64,000 nucleotides of DNA from JBBRHQ01 sp963738305 (GTDB lineage: Bacteria; Actinomycetota; Thermoleophilia; Solirubrobacterales; 70-9). Below the pieces are notes generated by a model. That model ran no database searches. It was not told the origin of the DNA and worked only from the letters and a program-made list of their open reading frames with translations. The number at the start of each line of letters is the position of its first letter. Positions within the stretch are counted from its first letter, which is position 1. Position numbers and translations under genes: made by a program. Shown piece after piece: positions 8,561-17,724 of the stretch. The DNA lies in assembly GCA_963738305.1 (NCBI GenBank), contig CAVTVU010000003.1, positions 62,001-126,000 on the forward strand, in the 5' to 3' direction.

Positions 8561-9700
8561 TCAATAGCCCCCGGGCCCAGTCCCGGGTCCGGAAGCGGCG
8601 GCCGCCGCGGGCGTCAGCTCGCCGAACAGTCCATGGGACTCGCCGGCAGGCCCTGCCGTGAACAGCAGGGTCTTCGGCGTTCCGATCACCCCGTTGCCGA
8701 ACTCGAGCGCCCATAGCCCGTCGATTCTGACGCGGCTGCCGTTCTTGCGGCGCAGCGCTCCCAGGAGCTTGCCGCTGTGGGGGTTGTAGGCGTGGATCCG
8801 CCCGTCGCCGAAGTTGCCGATCAGCAGCGCCCCGGACGCTCCTCCGAACCCCTTCGGGGCCCGGGCCACGCCCCACGGCGAGTCGAGCGTCCCACGGCGC
8901 GCGAAGCGGCGCAGCAGCTTGCCGCTCGGGTCGTAGACGTCGACGAAGCCGTTGCCGGCGCCGGGGATGTCGTCCTCCGCGTCACGGTCCTGCTTGGCGT
9001 AGGTCACGATCAGCTTGCCGCCGATCGCCTGGATCCCAAACGGGGCGAACCGGGAGGGAATCTTCGGGTCACGGAAGGCGCCGCGGCGATGGACCCGCTT
9101 GAAGGCAGAGTTCCAGACGTCCACCTTGCCGTTGTGGAAATCGGTGGCGTAGATCCGCTCGCCTCCGCCGGCGCTCGCGATCGCGAGGCCCTTGAAGATC
9201 GCCCCGTGGACGGTCTTCGCGGTCAGCGCCTGGGTCGGCGCAAGACCGATGTTCCAGCCGGTGATCCGGCCCGCCTCGGAGGAGAAGATGAAGGTCGCAG
9301 GACCCGAGTTGGCGCCCGAGTGGACGACGAAGCCGGGCGAGCCGTTGTAGACCATGCCGGTGGGCGCTCCTCCCGGGATCGACACGGTCAGCGGGACCTT
9401 CACTGCCGGTGTGGCCCCGACCCCGCCTGTATAGAGAGTCGAGTTGTCGGCGCCGTTGTTCGCCACCCAGGCCGGCGTCATCGGCCCGAAGGCAAGGCCC
9501 CACGCGTTGACGAGGCTGGGGTCGAGAAGCTCTGCCCTGCCGGCCTGGTCGGAGACCAGGTTGCGCTGCGCGTAGCGTCCGGCGCCGCGCGCCAGCGCCT
9601 GCGGCGCCAGCGCCAACGTGGCGATCAGCGCAACCCCGCAGGCGACGCACCACCTCACCGTGCGACGATCGAAGCGGCGGGCAGCTGAGGATAAGCGCAT
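8561..9700 (-). CDS. TIGR03118 family secreted protein
   Basis: This 379-residue protein has a signal peptide (ACGVALIATLALAPQALARG). It then shows the characteristic TIGR03118 opening RNLVSDQAGRAELLDPSLVN with AWGLAFGPMTPAWVANNG. Propeller-like repeats follow: GRITGWNIG, IYATDFHNGKVDVWN, GNGFVDVYDPSGKLLRRF and GRIHAYNPHSGKLLG. The family is exported, of unknown function and predicted beta-propeller, found in soil bacteria and often rich in GN/DG turns. Start is ATG 9700. It ends 5 bp from the convergent microprotein gene. An upstream extension through the divergent direction has no support. Confidence 0.82.
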   Translation of the reverse strand: MRLSSAARRFDRRTVRWCVACGVALIATLALAPQALARGAGRYAQRNLVSDQAGRAELLDPSLVNAWGLAFGPMTPAWVANNGADNSTLYTGGVGATPAVKVPLTVSIPGGAPTGMVYNGSPGFVVHSGANSGPATFIFSSEAGRITGWNIGLAPTQALTAKTVHGAIFKGLAIASAGGGERIYATDFHNGKVDVWNSAFKRVHRRGAFRDPKIPSRFAPFGIQAIGGKLIVTYAKQDRDAEDDIPGAGNGFVDVYDPSGKLLRRFARRGTLDSPWGVARAPKGFGGASGALLIGNFGDGRIHAYNPHSGKLLGALRRKNGSRVRIDGLWALEFGNGVIGTPKTLLFTAGPAGESHGLFGELTPAAAAASGPGTGPGGY

Positions 9701-9771
9701 CGAGACCCCAATCGGTCGTCGGCCGGCACATCCGGCCATCGGGCGGGGATACGGGAGCGCGGCGGGAGGGT

Positions 9772-12460
9772 TCAGCCCCAGGCTACCGCCCATTCCGCCG
9801 CCTCGCCGGGACGGGCGGGCAGAGCGAAGACGACTGACCCCCGGACCCGCCGGTGTGCGACAGGACGGCCGTTCGCCCAGGCGCTCACCCGCCCGGCGCC
9901 CTGCGGCACGCCGCCGACCCGAAGGCGGAGCGGCCCTGCGGTCTCGACCCGCAGGTAGCCGCGCTCGAGGCGCGGCGATCGCGCGACGCCGACCCGTGGC
10001 ATCCGCAGCGAGAAGCGCCGCAGGTGCGGTTCGATGTCGAAAGCCCCGCCGGGTGGGGGTGACGCCGGCGAGGTTGATCGCGTCCATCACCATCCAGGTC
10101 GGCTGCTCGGTGATCTGCCCGGCGTAGTCGGAGTAGAGGCCGACGCCGCAGCCTCGCGGGGTGGGCTCGCGTAGAAGGCGTTGCAGGCGTCGTCGACCGA
10201 GATCGTCCCGTCCCAGTGGCGGGGAAATGCAGTGGCGTGGGCGGCGAGGGTATTGCGGGTGTACTCGCTCCAGGCGTAGCGGGCGGCGCCGGGGACGGTG
10301 CCGTCGAGGCTGGCCAGCGCCCAGGTCAGCCAGCCGTTGACGTCGTACCAGACGCCCGCCCACGTACTGGGAGGCGCCGTCGAAGCCGACGGGGGTGGCG
10401 GGCTCGGTGACGCCGGGATCGGCCGCGGCGGGGGATTGGGCGGAGCCGATCCGCGCCGGCCCGCCGACCGCCGCCGGCGCGCCGATCCCGGTCGAGGAAG
10501 CGGCGGATGTTGGCGACCAGCCGCGCGGCCCGCTGGCGCGCCCGGCGCACCGCTGAGAATCGCCCACGGCTGCGGCTCGCCGAAGATCGCCCCGCTGCCG
10601 ATCTGCAGTTCCGGCCGCGGTGTAGCCGCGCGAGTACCAGCCCCGCCCCGTCCACTCGCGCCGCACTGTCGCCACGCAACTCGGCGCCGCGAGCCCGCAG
10701 CTTCGCGGCGAAGGCGTGATCGCCGCGCAGCTCGGCCAGCTCGGCAAGGCGCGGGTAGGCGTAGGCGAGCTGGGCGGCGACGAGCATCGACTCGTGCATG
10801 TGGAGGAAGATCGCCGAGAAGTCCGACCAGTCGCCGTTGCCGCCCGCGAGGTAGCCGCCGTGGGGGCCTCGCAGCGACTCCTGGTGGGCGAAGGCGATCT
10901 TCAGGTGTCGCCAGACGCTGACCCTGCTGTCGCTGTCGTTGAAAGGGAGCCGCTCGGAGAAGAAGCCGGGGTCCCGCGAGCCCAGCCCGTACTCGCGCGG
11001 CCGCCATGAGCAGCCAGAAGTCGAGGTCGTCGGAGTTGTCGATCAGGTCGTAGGGCTCGCACAGCGGGACGCTGCCGTAGGGGGTCTCGCCGCTGGCCCG
11101 CGACTGGAGCGAGACCGAGTAGCGGAGGATCTCCCGCGCCATCGCCGGCTCGGCGTAGACCATCGGCAGCAGGTAGTGCAGCCAGCTGCGCGAGCCCAGG
11201 TTGGCGCCGCCGCTGTACTGGTAGTAGCCGCCCTGGGTGATCGTGTGGTGCCCGCAGGCCTCCTCGTAGACCGAGGCCGCGCGCAGCAGGTATGCGTCCC
11301 ACTGGAGCTCCCGCGCCACCCAGGCCCGGTCGCGGCCGAACCACGCCTTCGGCACCCAGGCCCGCCCAGCGCCGCTCGCTGCGCGCCGAGCGGGTCGCGG
11401 GCGCGGCGGTACTTCGCCACCAGGCTGCCGATCCGCCCCGGGTGGGCGATGCCGTAGGCGTAGCGGAGCGCTCACCGACTGGCCCGGGCGCAGCCGAAGC
11501 GGGGCGCGGAAAGCGAAGAGGGCGTCCCCGGTCGCGCCGCTCGGCGAGCGGAGGGGCGATCGAGCCGCTGAGCCGATCCGCCGCCACCTCGGCCGGCGCA
11601 GCGCGGGTGCCGGCGCCGAAGAAGGCGGAGGCGGACGTCTCGTGACCGGCGAGCGGGCCGCGCAGGGCGGCGGCGAAGATGCTCAGCGGGCGCTCGTCGC
11701 CGTGTTCCCCGCCGCCTGGGAGACGCTCAGGGTCCGGCCGGCGCGGCGACCAGCTCGGCTGAGCCGAGGCCGCGATGCGCGTGGTCGTACTGGTCGTAGG
11801 GATTGACGTCCCAGTACTCGAACCAGGAGACCTCGCGGGTGCGGTCTGTCCTGGTTGCTGATCGTCGACGTCGTGCAGGAGCAGACGGGGTCGTCGCCGA
11901 AGGGCGCGTAGACGTCCTCGCGCGACGCCGATGCCGTGCGATCGCAGGCTTCGCTCGTAGTAGCCGACGCCGAAGCCGGCGCGAGGTCACGCGGCGCCGG
12001 CGGGACGGTCGAGATGGAGCGTGCTCAGCACCCTGTCCCCGGTCCGGAGGTAGCCGTAGCCGCCAGCGAAATGCCGTGCCGAGGGCTCGTAGCGGTTGGC
12101 CCACTGCGCGAGCCGGTCCTGGCTCCAGAGCTGCGTGTAGCCGTGGTTGAAGGCAGCGGCGACGATGTGGTCGTTGCCGAGTTCGTGCTGCGCCGCCGTG
12201 TCGCCGTCGAGCTCCGGCTGCCTCGCCCAGGGCACGCTCTCCTCGTCGACCCGGTAGCGGAAGGCGGGAAGGCCGAAGCGGTCGACCCTCCAGCGACCGA
12301 AGGCGCCGCTGCCGTGACGCCGAGTCGATCTCGACCGGGCTCCGGTCCGCGGAGAGGGGGGCGGGGGACCGCGTCGGCCCGCCCTGGCGCGGTCCCCAGG
12401 ACAGCCACCGCCCCAATCGCCACCACGGCGCCGAACCGCCCCCCGCCGGCCGGAACACAT
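9772..12460 (-). CDS. Secreted GH94-like (alpha/alpha)6-barrel glycoside phosphorylase/hydrolase (heavily frameshifted)
   Basis: Fragments in all three minus frames read as one protein of about 890 residues. A signal-peptide-like start (VVAIGAVAVLGTAPGRADA) is followed by an N-terminal beta domain (HGYTQLWSQDRLAQWANRYE, VSWFEYWDVNPYDQY). The catalytic barrel contains ACGHHTITQGGYYQYSGGAN, DDLDFWLL and GDWSDFSAIFLHMHESMLVA. The last matches the GDW-D general-acid loop of GH94 cellobiose/chitobiose phosphorylase-type enzymes. A region EPQPWAILSG and a C-terminal beta domain ending WAVAWG complete it. The order of domains and the motif support GH94 or a close clan relative; phosphorolysis versus hydrolysis cannot be decided. 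Roughly ten frame changes are needed. ATG 12460 lies 2 bp after the upstream gene's stop, so they form an operon. Confidence 0.58.
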
Positions 12461-12462
12461 GC

Positions 12463-13089
12463 TCAGCCCGCGCCGACCCGGCGCAGGGCCTCCCTGCCTT
12501 CCTCCAGCACGGGGTCCCCGTGGGCGAAGAGCAGCGCCTCGATCGGCTCCTCCGCCAGGGCCAGGGCTCGCTCCCGGATCCGGTCCTTCACGCCTTCGGG
12601 GTCCTCGCCGATCAGCTGGTCCGGGACGAACCCGACAGCGCCGTGGTTGATCAGCGCGTCGGCGAAGAGCAGCGCCCCCGGTCCGACCTCGAGTCGCAAC
12701 ACCGTGTCGTCGGGACAGATCGCGTCCATCTCCAGCGCGACGACATCGTCGCCGAGGCGCTCGCCGAATGCGAAGCCCTCCACCTCCGGCCCGCCGGGAA
12801 ACTCGTGCAGCCCAACCTCGCTGCAGTGGATCGCGCAGCCGTAGCGCTCGGCCAGGCGCTCGGCGTGACGAAGGTGGTGGCGGTTGCTGAGCACGACTGC
12901 CTCGATACCTCCGTGTCGCTCGAACCAGCCGGCGCCTCCGGCCGGAAGCAGCGGGTCGATGGCGGTCCTCGAGCCGGAGAGGAAGTGGGAGCTGACCTCG
13001 ATCCCGATCCGCGGATGGACGGCGGTCCAGCGGTAGAGGCCCGGGAGGATCTCCCGCGGCTCGTCGGCGGACCCTTCGTGCACGCTCAT
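12463..13089 (-). CDS. Metallo-beta-lactamase-fold hydrolase-like protein
   Basis: The 208-residue protein opens ILPGLYRWTAVHPRIGIEVS with a buried strand (TAIDPLLPAG), then VVLSNRHHLRHAERLAERYG. This occupies the place of the MBL HxHxDH motif but has the degenerate form HHLRHAE. Later features GALLFADALINHG and LLFAHGDPVLEEG correspond to the MBL aspartate and last-histidine segments. This suggests an MBL-fold enzyme with an altered metal site. It is co-directional with, and 2 bp from, the GH94-like gene. Possible roles are hydrolysis of an ester or thioester; the altered motif means catalysis is uncertain. Start is ATG 13089. Confidence 0.68.
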   Translation of the reverse strand: MSVHEGSADEPREILPGLYRWTAVHPRIGIEVSSHFLSGSRTAIDPLLPAGGAGWFERHGGIEAVVLSNRHHLRHAERLAERYGCAIHCSEVGLHEFPGGPEVEGFAFGERLGDDVVALEMDAICPDDTVLRLEVGPGALLFADALINHGAVGFVPDQLIGEDPEGVKDRIRERALALAEEPIEALLFAHGDPVLEEGREALRRVGAG

Positions 13090-13298
13090 CCCGCTACCCG
13101 TTCCACACCGTCACTGGGCTGCGCCGCTCGACTTGATCGATCTCCACTGCCACATTCTCCCGGGGATCGAACGGCTCCGCGCTCGGTGGCCATCGGCAAA
13201 ATCTAGCCGGCCGTCGTCGCTGATTGTTGGCCAGCCAGCCAGTAGTAGTATGGCCCGGTTCCGCGAGCGAGGATCGGTGGTCAGCGATGGAGGCGGAG

Positions 13299-14525
13299 AT
13301 GAGGTCGACGGAGGATCTGGAGAAGCTGTGGGTGATCGAGCGCGGGCAGTGGCAGAACGGGCCACCGCACGGGCTCTTTCGCGAGATGCGCCACGGCTGC
13401 CCGGTCCACTGGTCCGGCGGCGTGAGCGAGTACCCCGAGGAGGCCGGCTACTGGTCGGTCACCACCGCCGACGACGTCCACGCCGTCAGCCGCGACTGGA
13501 AGACCTACTCCTCCGAGCTCGGCGGTGTCACCGCGGTCAACGCCGGCTTCCCGATCGAGCTGAGCCGGGCGATGTTCATCGGCATGGACCCGCCCAAGCA
13601 CGATCGCATCAAGGCCCTCTTCCAGGCTGGATTCACGCCCAAGCGGATCGCCGCCCACGAGGGCGAGATCCGTGAGATCGTGATCGACGTCCTCGATGGG
13701 ATCGAGGGCCGCGAGAGGTGCGATCTCGTCGCCGACGTCGCCCAACCGGCGGTCTCGCGGGTGATCGGCAACTTCATGGGGATCCCGCCTGAGGACGACG
13801 AGGTCTGGGCGAACCTGATGAACTCAGCGCTGGGGGCCGGCGACCCCGACCTCAACCCGGACGGGGTCGAGGGCGTGATCGAGCACGACATCCCGGAGAT
13901 CTTCGAGCGCTGCCTGCGGATGGTCGCGGCGCGCCGCGAGAACCCCACCGACGACCTGACCAGCGTCCTCGTCCACGCCGAGGTCGACGGTCAGAAGCTG
14001 GAGGAGCACGAGATCGTGATGGGCTTCTTCCTCCTCGTCGCCGCGGGCAACGACAGCACCAAGGCGACCTACTGCAGCGGCATGCGGGCGTTGATCGAGC
14101 ACCCCGACCAGCGCCGGCTGCTGGTCGAAGACCCTGCCCTGATCCCCGGCGCCGTCGAGGAGTGCCTGCGCATGTACCCCGCCTTCGCCCATTTCCGCCG
14201 CACCGCGACCTGCGACACCGAGCTGGGCGAAAGGAAGATCCGTGCCGGCGAGAAGATCGTGATGTGGTACGTCTCGTCGAACCGCGACGAGACGCGCTAC
14301 GAGGACCCCGACCGCTTCGACGTGCTTCGCAACCCCGAGCATCAGGCCTTCGGCGCTGGCGGGCGCCACTTCTGCCTGGGCACCGCCCTGGCGCGGCTAG
14401 AGCTGCGCATCCTCTTCGAGGAGACCCTGAGGCGCTACCCGCTCATGGAGCTGGCCGGCCAACCGACGATCGTCGAGTCGGCCTTCATCAACCAGCCGAA
14501 GACGCTGCCGGTCCGGCTCAACTAG
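13299..14525 (+). CDS. Cytochrome P450
   Basis: A complete soluble bacterial P450 of about 409 residues. The I-helix oxygen-activation motif is LLVAAGNDSTKATY, the K-helix ExxR is EECLRMYP, and the heme-thiolate loop is FGAGGRHFCLGTALARLE. It catalyses monooxygenation with electrons from a ferredoxin/reductase pair not encoded here. The sequence style (MDPPKHDRIKALFQAGFTPK) is close to the actinobacterial steroid/fatty-acid CYP group, but the substrate is unknown. I chose ATG 13299 because GGAGG sits 5 bases before it; ATG 13287 would add four residues. A close paralog lies on the opposite strand at 23565-24794. The 209 bp upstream gap shows no other gene. Confidence 0.92.
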   Translation: MRSTEDLEKLWVIERGQWQNGPPHGLFREMRHGCPVHWSGGVSEYPEEAGYWSVTTADDVHAVSRDWKTYSSELGGVTAVNAGFPIELSRAMFIGMDPPKHDRIKALFQAGFTPKRIAAHEGEIREIVIDVLDGIEGRERCDLVADVAQPAVSRVIGNFMGIPPEDDEVWANLMNSALGAGDPDLNPDGVEGVIEHDIPEIFERCLRMVAARRENPTDDLTSVLVHAEVDGQKLEEHEIVMGFFLLVAAGNDSTKATYCSGMRALIEHPDQRRLLVEDPALIPGAVEECLRMYPAFAHFRRTATCDTELGERKIRAGEKIVMWYVSSNRDETRYEDPDRFDVLRNPEHQAFGAGGRHFCLGTALARLELRILFEETLRRYPLMELAGQPTIVESAFINQPKTLPVRLN

Positions 14526-14639
14526 CCCGCCCGGCGCGCCCGCTCAGCGCGGCCCCGACCCACGGCCCCGAAGATGGTCCTTTTCCGGGCCTTCAACGGA
14601 CTCCTGGCGCAGGCGCGAATCTGGGAGCATGGGAGATCC

Positions 14640-16994
14640 GTGATCGGTCTCCGTCCTTCTCTGCGCATGGTCGTCGCCATCGCCAGCTTGAGCTGCGCGG
14701 CGCTCGTCTCGCCCGCCCTCGCCGGTGGATCGCCACTGATCCACGCCCATCGGGGCGGGGCGATCGTCAAGGGGCAACCCACCTATCCGGAGAACACGAT
14801 GCCCGCCTTCCGCCGGGCTGCGCGCCAGGGCTTCGTGCTCGAGCTCGACGTGAAGCTCACCGCCGATGGTGTGCCGGTCGTCTTCCACGACGACACCCTG
14901 GACCGGGTCACCCCCTGCACCGGCCTGCTCGCCGACCGCACCGTGGCCCAGCTCGGCGGCTGCAAGCTCGACGTGCTCGGCGCCGAGGACCACTTGCGGC
15001 AGCTTCCGAGCGGCAGCCCACGCAGGGCGCCGATCCCGCGGCTCTCGGCGGTGCTGCGGTTGCTGCGCAGGACAGGGGCTTCGGCGAACATCGAGATCAA
15101 GAACCTCCCGACCGACGGCGACTACGACCCGACCCCCGCCTTCGCGACCGCCGTCGTCGACGCGATCGCCCGCAGCGGCGTGCCCTCCGATCAGCTGATC
15201 ATCCAGAGCTTCCTGCCCGCCAACCTGACCGTGGCTCAGCAGCGGCTGCCGGGGGTCGACACGTCCTTGCTCAGCATCGCGGCGGCCAACCACGCCTTCA
15301 TCGACCTGGCTCACGACAACGGCAACCAGTGGGTCTCCCCCCAGTGGCCGGTCTCCCAGGACTACGTCTCCGAGGCGCACTCGGTGGGTCTGCGGGTGGT
15401 GCCCTACACGGTGGACACCGCCGCTGACATGAGGGCCGCGTTCGACATCGGCGTCGATGCCCTGATCACCAACGACCCGACCCGGGCCCGGCGGGTGTTC
15501 GCCCGGGCAGAGGGCCTCCCGTCCCGGATTCCGCCTCCCCCCTCAGCAGCCCAGTGCAGGCCCACCTTCGCCAAGCGCAGCGAGCCGCCGATCCGCGCCT
15601 TCGACCCGGCCCGCGGCGCGCCACGCGTGTTCGCGATGCAGTTCAAGCAGGAGCTGGGCAACGTCGAGAGCTACGGTTCGTTCCGGCGGAAGATCGAGTG
15701 CATGATCCGCCGCTACGTCGTCCCTTATGAGGCGAAGGGGCGGCCGAACGTGGTCGCCTTCAACGAGGACGTCGGGCTGATGACCGTGGCGACCGGCTCG
15801 CGCGGGGCGGACGTCCGCGAGAACTTCGGCGGGCCCAATCCGCCGGCCGGGTGCGCCGGCTCGCCGCCACCGTGCGGGGCGGTGCTGGCGCTGGTCTCCT
15901 TGGGCAACGCCTACGGTGACCAGGTTGCCGCATACGACGACCGGTTCTCGGCCGTGTCGCCGCTCGCAGCTCCGCTGCTGGCCGGGACCGACACCTTCGC
16001 CCGCGGCTGGATGCAGGTCTTCTCGGACATGGCCCGCCGCTACGGCGTCTACATGCTGGGCTCCAACGACCAGGCCCCCTTCCGCGAATCTCGCGATCCA
16101 GCCGAGATCGACGCCTTCCGGGACCCCGACCTGCCGAGGCCCAAGAGCGTCTATGTCGCCACCTCCCCGGAGGTCTACAACGAGGCCTTCCTCTGGGCGC
16201 CCCACTTCGTGCGCCGGGAGGGCCCGGCGCCGCTCAGAAACGTGGTCGCCCAGAACCGCAAGGTGCCGCTGACCCCGATCGAGCAGGGGATACAGCTGAC
16301 CCCGGGCCCCTCCAGCGGACCGGACGCGATCGCCAACGTCCGCCCCTACCGGCTGCCTCACACGCGAGCGCGGATGGCATTCGCCACGAGCCTCCCCGCA
16401 TTCGAGTACGGGTACGAGTTCGGGCTGAAGCCGGCGGGACTCGATCCCTGCTCGGACCTCTCGACCTACTACATGCCCTGCCTGGACCGTCTCAAGGCGA
16501 ACCTCGTGATGCAGGACGAGGCCAATCCCGGCCCGTGGGCGGGCATCGGGGGGCAGGGGCAGTGGCAGCCGCTGGAGTGGATGGGCTCGACCTGGCGCGC
16601 CAGCGCCGACCCCACCGTCTCGTTCGACTACAACGTCACGCCGCACATGGTCGGCAACCTCGCCGACCTCGCCTTCGACGGCCAGACGGCGATCACCCAG
16701 CGGGGCCTGCGCGGTCCCAGGCGCTGCAACTACATCGGCAACCGTCGGGCTCAGCCATCCGACCAGGCCTCCTACCGTCGCTACGCCGGGCCGAAGCGCC
16801 AGTTCATCGCCATCGTGCCCTGGGTCCGGAAGGGCGGGCCGCGCTCGAAGCTCCTGGCGACAGCGGCACGCCTCGGCGCCTACTCGGGAAGCCGGATCGA
16901 GAACGACTACGTGGAGACGGCGGCGATAGCCGACCTCCCCTTCCCCCGGGACCGCCGGCGCGCCAACTGCCTCGGAGTCTCCGGCTCCCGCTAG
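14640..16994 (+). CDS. Secreted glycerophosphodiester phosphodiesterase domain fused to a nitrilase/amidohydrolase-like domain
   Basis: A GTG start at 14640, with GGGAGAT upstream, gives a 784-residue protein with a signal peptide (MVVAIASLSCAALVSPALAG). Residues about 30-290 form a GDPD TIM barrel: HAHRGG, PENTMPAF, ELDVKLTADGVPVVFHDDTL, NIEIKN and DALITNDP. These contain the catalytic His pair and metal-binding Glu/Asp, so it should cleave glycerophosphodiesters to glycerol-3-phosphate and alcohols outside the cell. From about residue 330 a second domain begins RVFAMQFKQELGNVESYGSF with NVVAFNEDVGL, then MARRYGVYMLGSNDQAP. This resembles the carbon-nitrogen hydrolase fold, where NEDVG would be the catalytic-Glu position. 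The expected Lys/Cys pair is not obvious, so that assignment is tentative. A hairpin follows the stop. Confidence 0.72.
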   Translation: MIGLRPSLRMVVAIASLSCAALVSPALAGGSPLIHAHRGGAIVKGQPTYPENTMPAFRRAARQGFVLELDVKLTADGVPVVFHDDTLDRVTPCTGLLADRTVAQLGGCKLDVLGAEDHLRQLPSGSPRRAPIPRLSAVLRLLRRTGASANIEIKNLPTDGDYDPTPAFATAVVDAIARSGVPSDQLIIQSFLPANLTVAQQRLPGVDTSLLSIAAANHAFIDLAHDNGNQWVSPQWPVSQDYVSEAHSVGLRVVPYTVDTAADMRAAFDIGVDALITNDPTRARRVFARAEGLPSRIPPPPSAAQCRPTFAKRSEPPIRAFDPARGAPRVFAMQFKQELGNVESYGSFRRKIECMIRRYVVPYEAKGRPNVVAFNEDVGLMTVATGSRGADVRENFGGPNPPAGCAGSPPPCGAVLALVSLGNAYGDQVAAYDDRFSAVSPLAAPLLAGTDTFARGWMQVFSDMARRYGVYMLGSNDQAPFRESRDPAEIDAFRDPDLPRPKSVYVATSPEVYNEAFLWAPHFVRREGPAPLRNVVAQNRKVPLTPIEQGIQLTPGPSSGPDAIANVRPYRLPHTRARMAFATSLPAFEYGYEFGLKPAGLDPCSDLSTYYMPCLDRLKANLVMQDEANPGPWAGIGGQGQWQPLEWMGSTWRASADPTVSFDYNVTPHMVGNLADLAFDGQTAITQRGLRGPRRCNYIGNRRAQPSDQASYRRYAGPKRQFIAIVPWVRKGGPRSKLLATAARLGAYSGSRIENDYVETAAIADLPFPRDRRRANCLGVSGSR

Positions 16995-17003
16995 CGCGAG
17001 CCG

Positions 17004-17060
17004 CGCTGCCGAGATGTATCTGAAACACCAATGAGGTGTCCGATTTACGTCTCGCCAGCG
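17004..17060. repeat. Dispersed intergenic hairpin, copy 1
   Basis: Outer arms CGCTGCCGAGATGTA and TACGTCTCGCCAGCG enclose an inner ACACC-AATGA-GGTGT hairpin. The same architecture and core recur at 36388-36450 and 60074-60132. It lies between the fused GDPD gene and the riboswitch and may be a terminator. Confidence 0.7.
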
Positions 17061-17127
17061 GCGTGGGCCGACGCGTCCCTCTGAGCGGGCAGCAACTCAC
17101 GGCGTCCTAACACTTTGCTAACCTGCC

Positions 17128-17275
17128 GCCAGTTCAAATCCTGCTGAGTCCCCGCTGCCCTTGGCGGCGGGGGACGGGGGACCCAATTGTTGGGGCGAAT
17201 CGCGGTCTTGGTGCCGCGTAGCGCTAGCTCTTCAGCGCGAGCCCGTCAGCTAACCCCGGAAGCGACGAGAGCGGA
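17128..17275 (+). ncRNA. c-di-AMP riboswitch (ydaO/yuaA leader)
   Basis: The region upstream of the Rpf-like gene contains the signature elements of the ydaO-yuaA leader in order. These are a GGGGGACCC segment, GGGGCGAATC shortly after, then a variable stem, and the highly conserved GAGCCCGTCAGCTAACCCCG ending GGAAGCG just before the ribosome site. In actinobacteria this class commonly precedes cell-wall hydrolase and resuscitation-factor genes and shuts expression off when c-di-AMP is high. Boundaries are estimated by eye. The neighbouring gene supports the call strongly. Confidence 0.87.
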
Positions 17276-17280
17276 GCGTG

Positions 17281-17724
17281 ATGAGGTTCAAACCTTCCCT
17301 GGCGAGTTTTCGACCCTGGCTGTGCGTGGTCGCGTTGTCGGCCGCGGCGGTCCTGACCGTCGGCGCGACAGTCGGCCTCGCGGGCGCCTCGGCTGCCAGC
17401 GGCGGCGTCGGCACCGGCCCGAAGGGCGGCGGGCACGTGAGCAAGCGCCTCGCCGATCGCTTTGACCAGGTCTGGTTCGCCTTCCCCCGCCGCGAGCGCC
17501 GCTGGGCGCACCACACGAGCGAGTGCGAGTCGGGCAGCAACGCGCGGGCGATCGGCGGCGGCGGCGTCTACCGCGGCGCCTTCCAGTTCCTGCGCTCCAC
17601 CTGGCGAACCTCGCCGAGGAGTCCCGGCGGAGACCCGATCGCCTACTCCTACCGCACCCAGGGGGTGGTCGCAGTCCTGCTGAAGCGCCGCGACGGCGCC
17701 GGCCACTGGCCGGTCTGCGGCTAG
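17281..17724 (+). CDS. Rpf-like / transglycosylase-domain secreted protein
   Basis: The 147-residue protein has a signal peptide (VVALSAAAVLTVGATVGLAG) and a C-terminal lysozyme-like module of about 75 residues. The module has CESGSNARAIGGGGVYRGAF then QFLRSTWRT, matching the resuscitation-promoting factor core (C-E-S-G-x-N, G-x-Y-x-G-x-x-Q-F). The catalytic Glu would be the E in CESG. Rpf proteins cleave peptidoglycan glycan strands and stimulate growth from dormancy. ATG 17281 is favoured over GTG 17278, with GGAG 4 bases ahead. It is controlled by the c-di-AMP riboswitch upstream, which fits a cell-wall role. Its stop overlaps the convergent exonuclease gene by 4 bp. Confidence 0.85.
   Translation: MRFKPSLASFRPWLCVVALSAAAVLTVGATVGLAGASAASGGVGTGPKGGGHVSKRLADRFDQVWFAFPRRERRWAHHTSECESGSNARAIGGGGVYRGAFQFLRSTWRTSPRSPGGDPIAYSYRTQGVVAVLLKRRDGAGHWPVCG

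Noticed and set aside
8561..10747. Very long minus-strand frame covering TIGR03118 and part of the GH94-like gene
   Set aside because: Only the part from ATG 9700 downward has family support; upstream is a mixture of GH94-like reading frames, so the extension is a chance open frame.
13287..13299. ATG 13287 as the P450 start
   Set aside because: GGAGG lies 5 bases before ATG 13299, while the earlier ATG has no good ribosome site; the difference is four residues.
17278..17281. GTG 17278 as Rpf-like start
   Set aside because: ATG 17281 has the better ribosome spacing; the choice changes one residue only.
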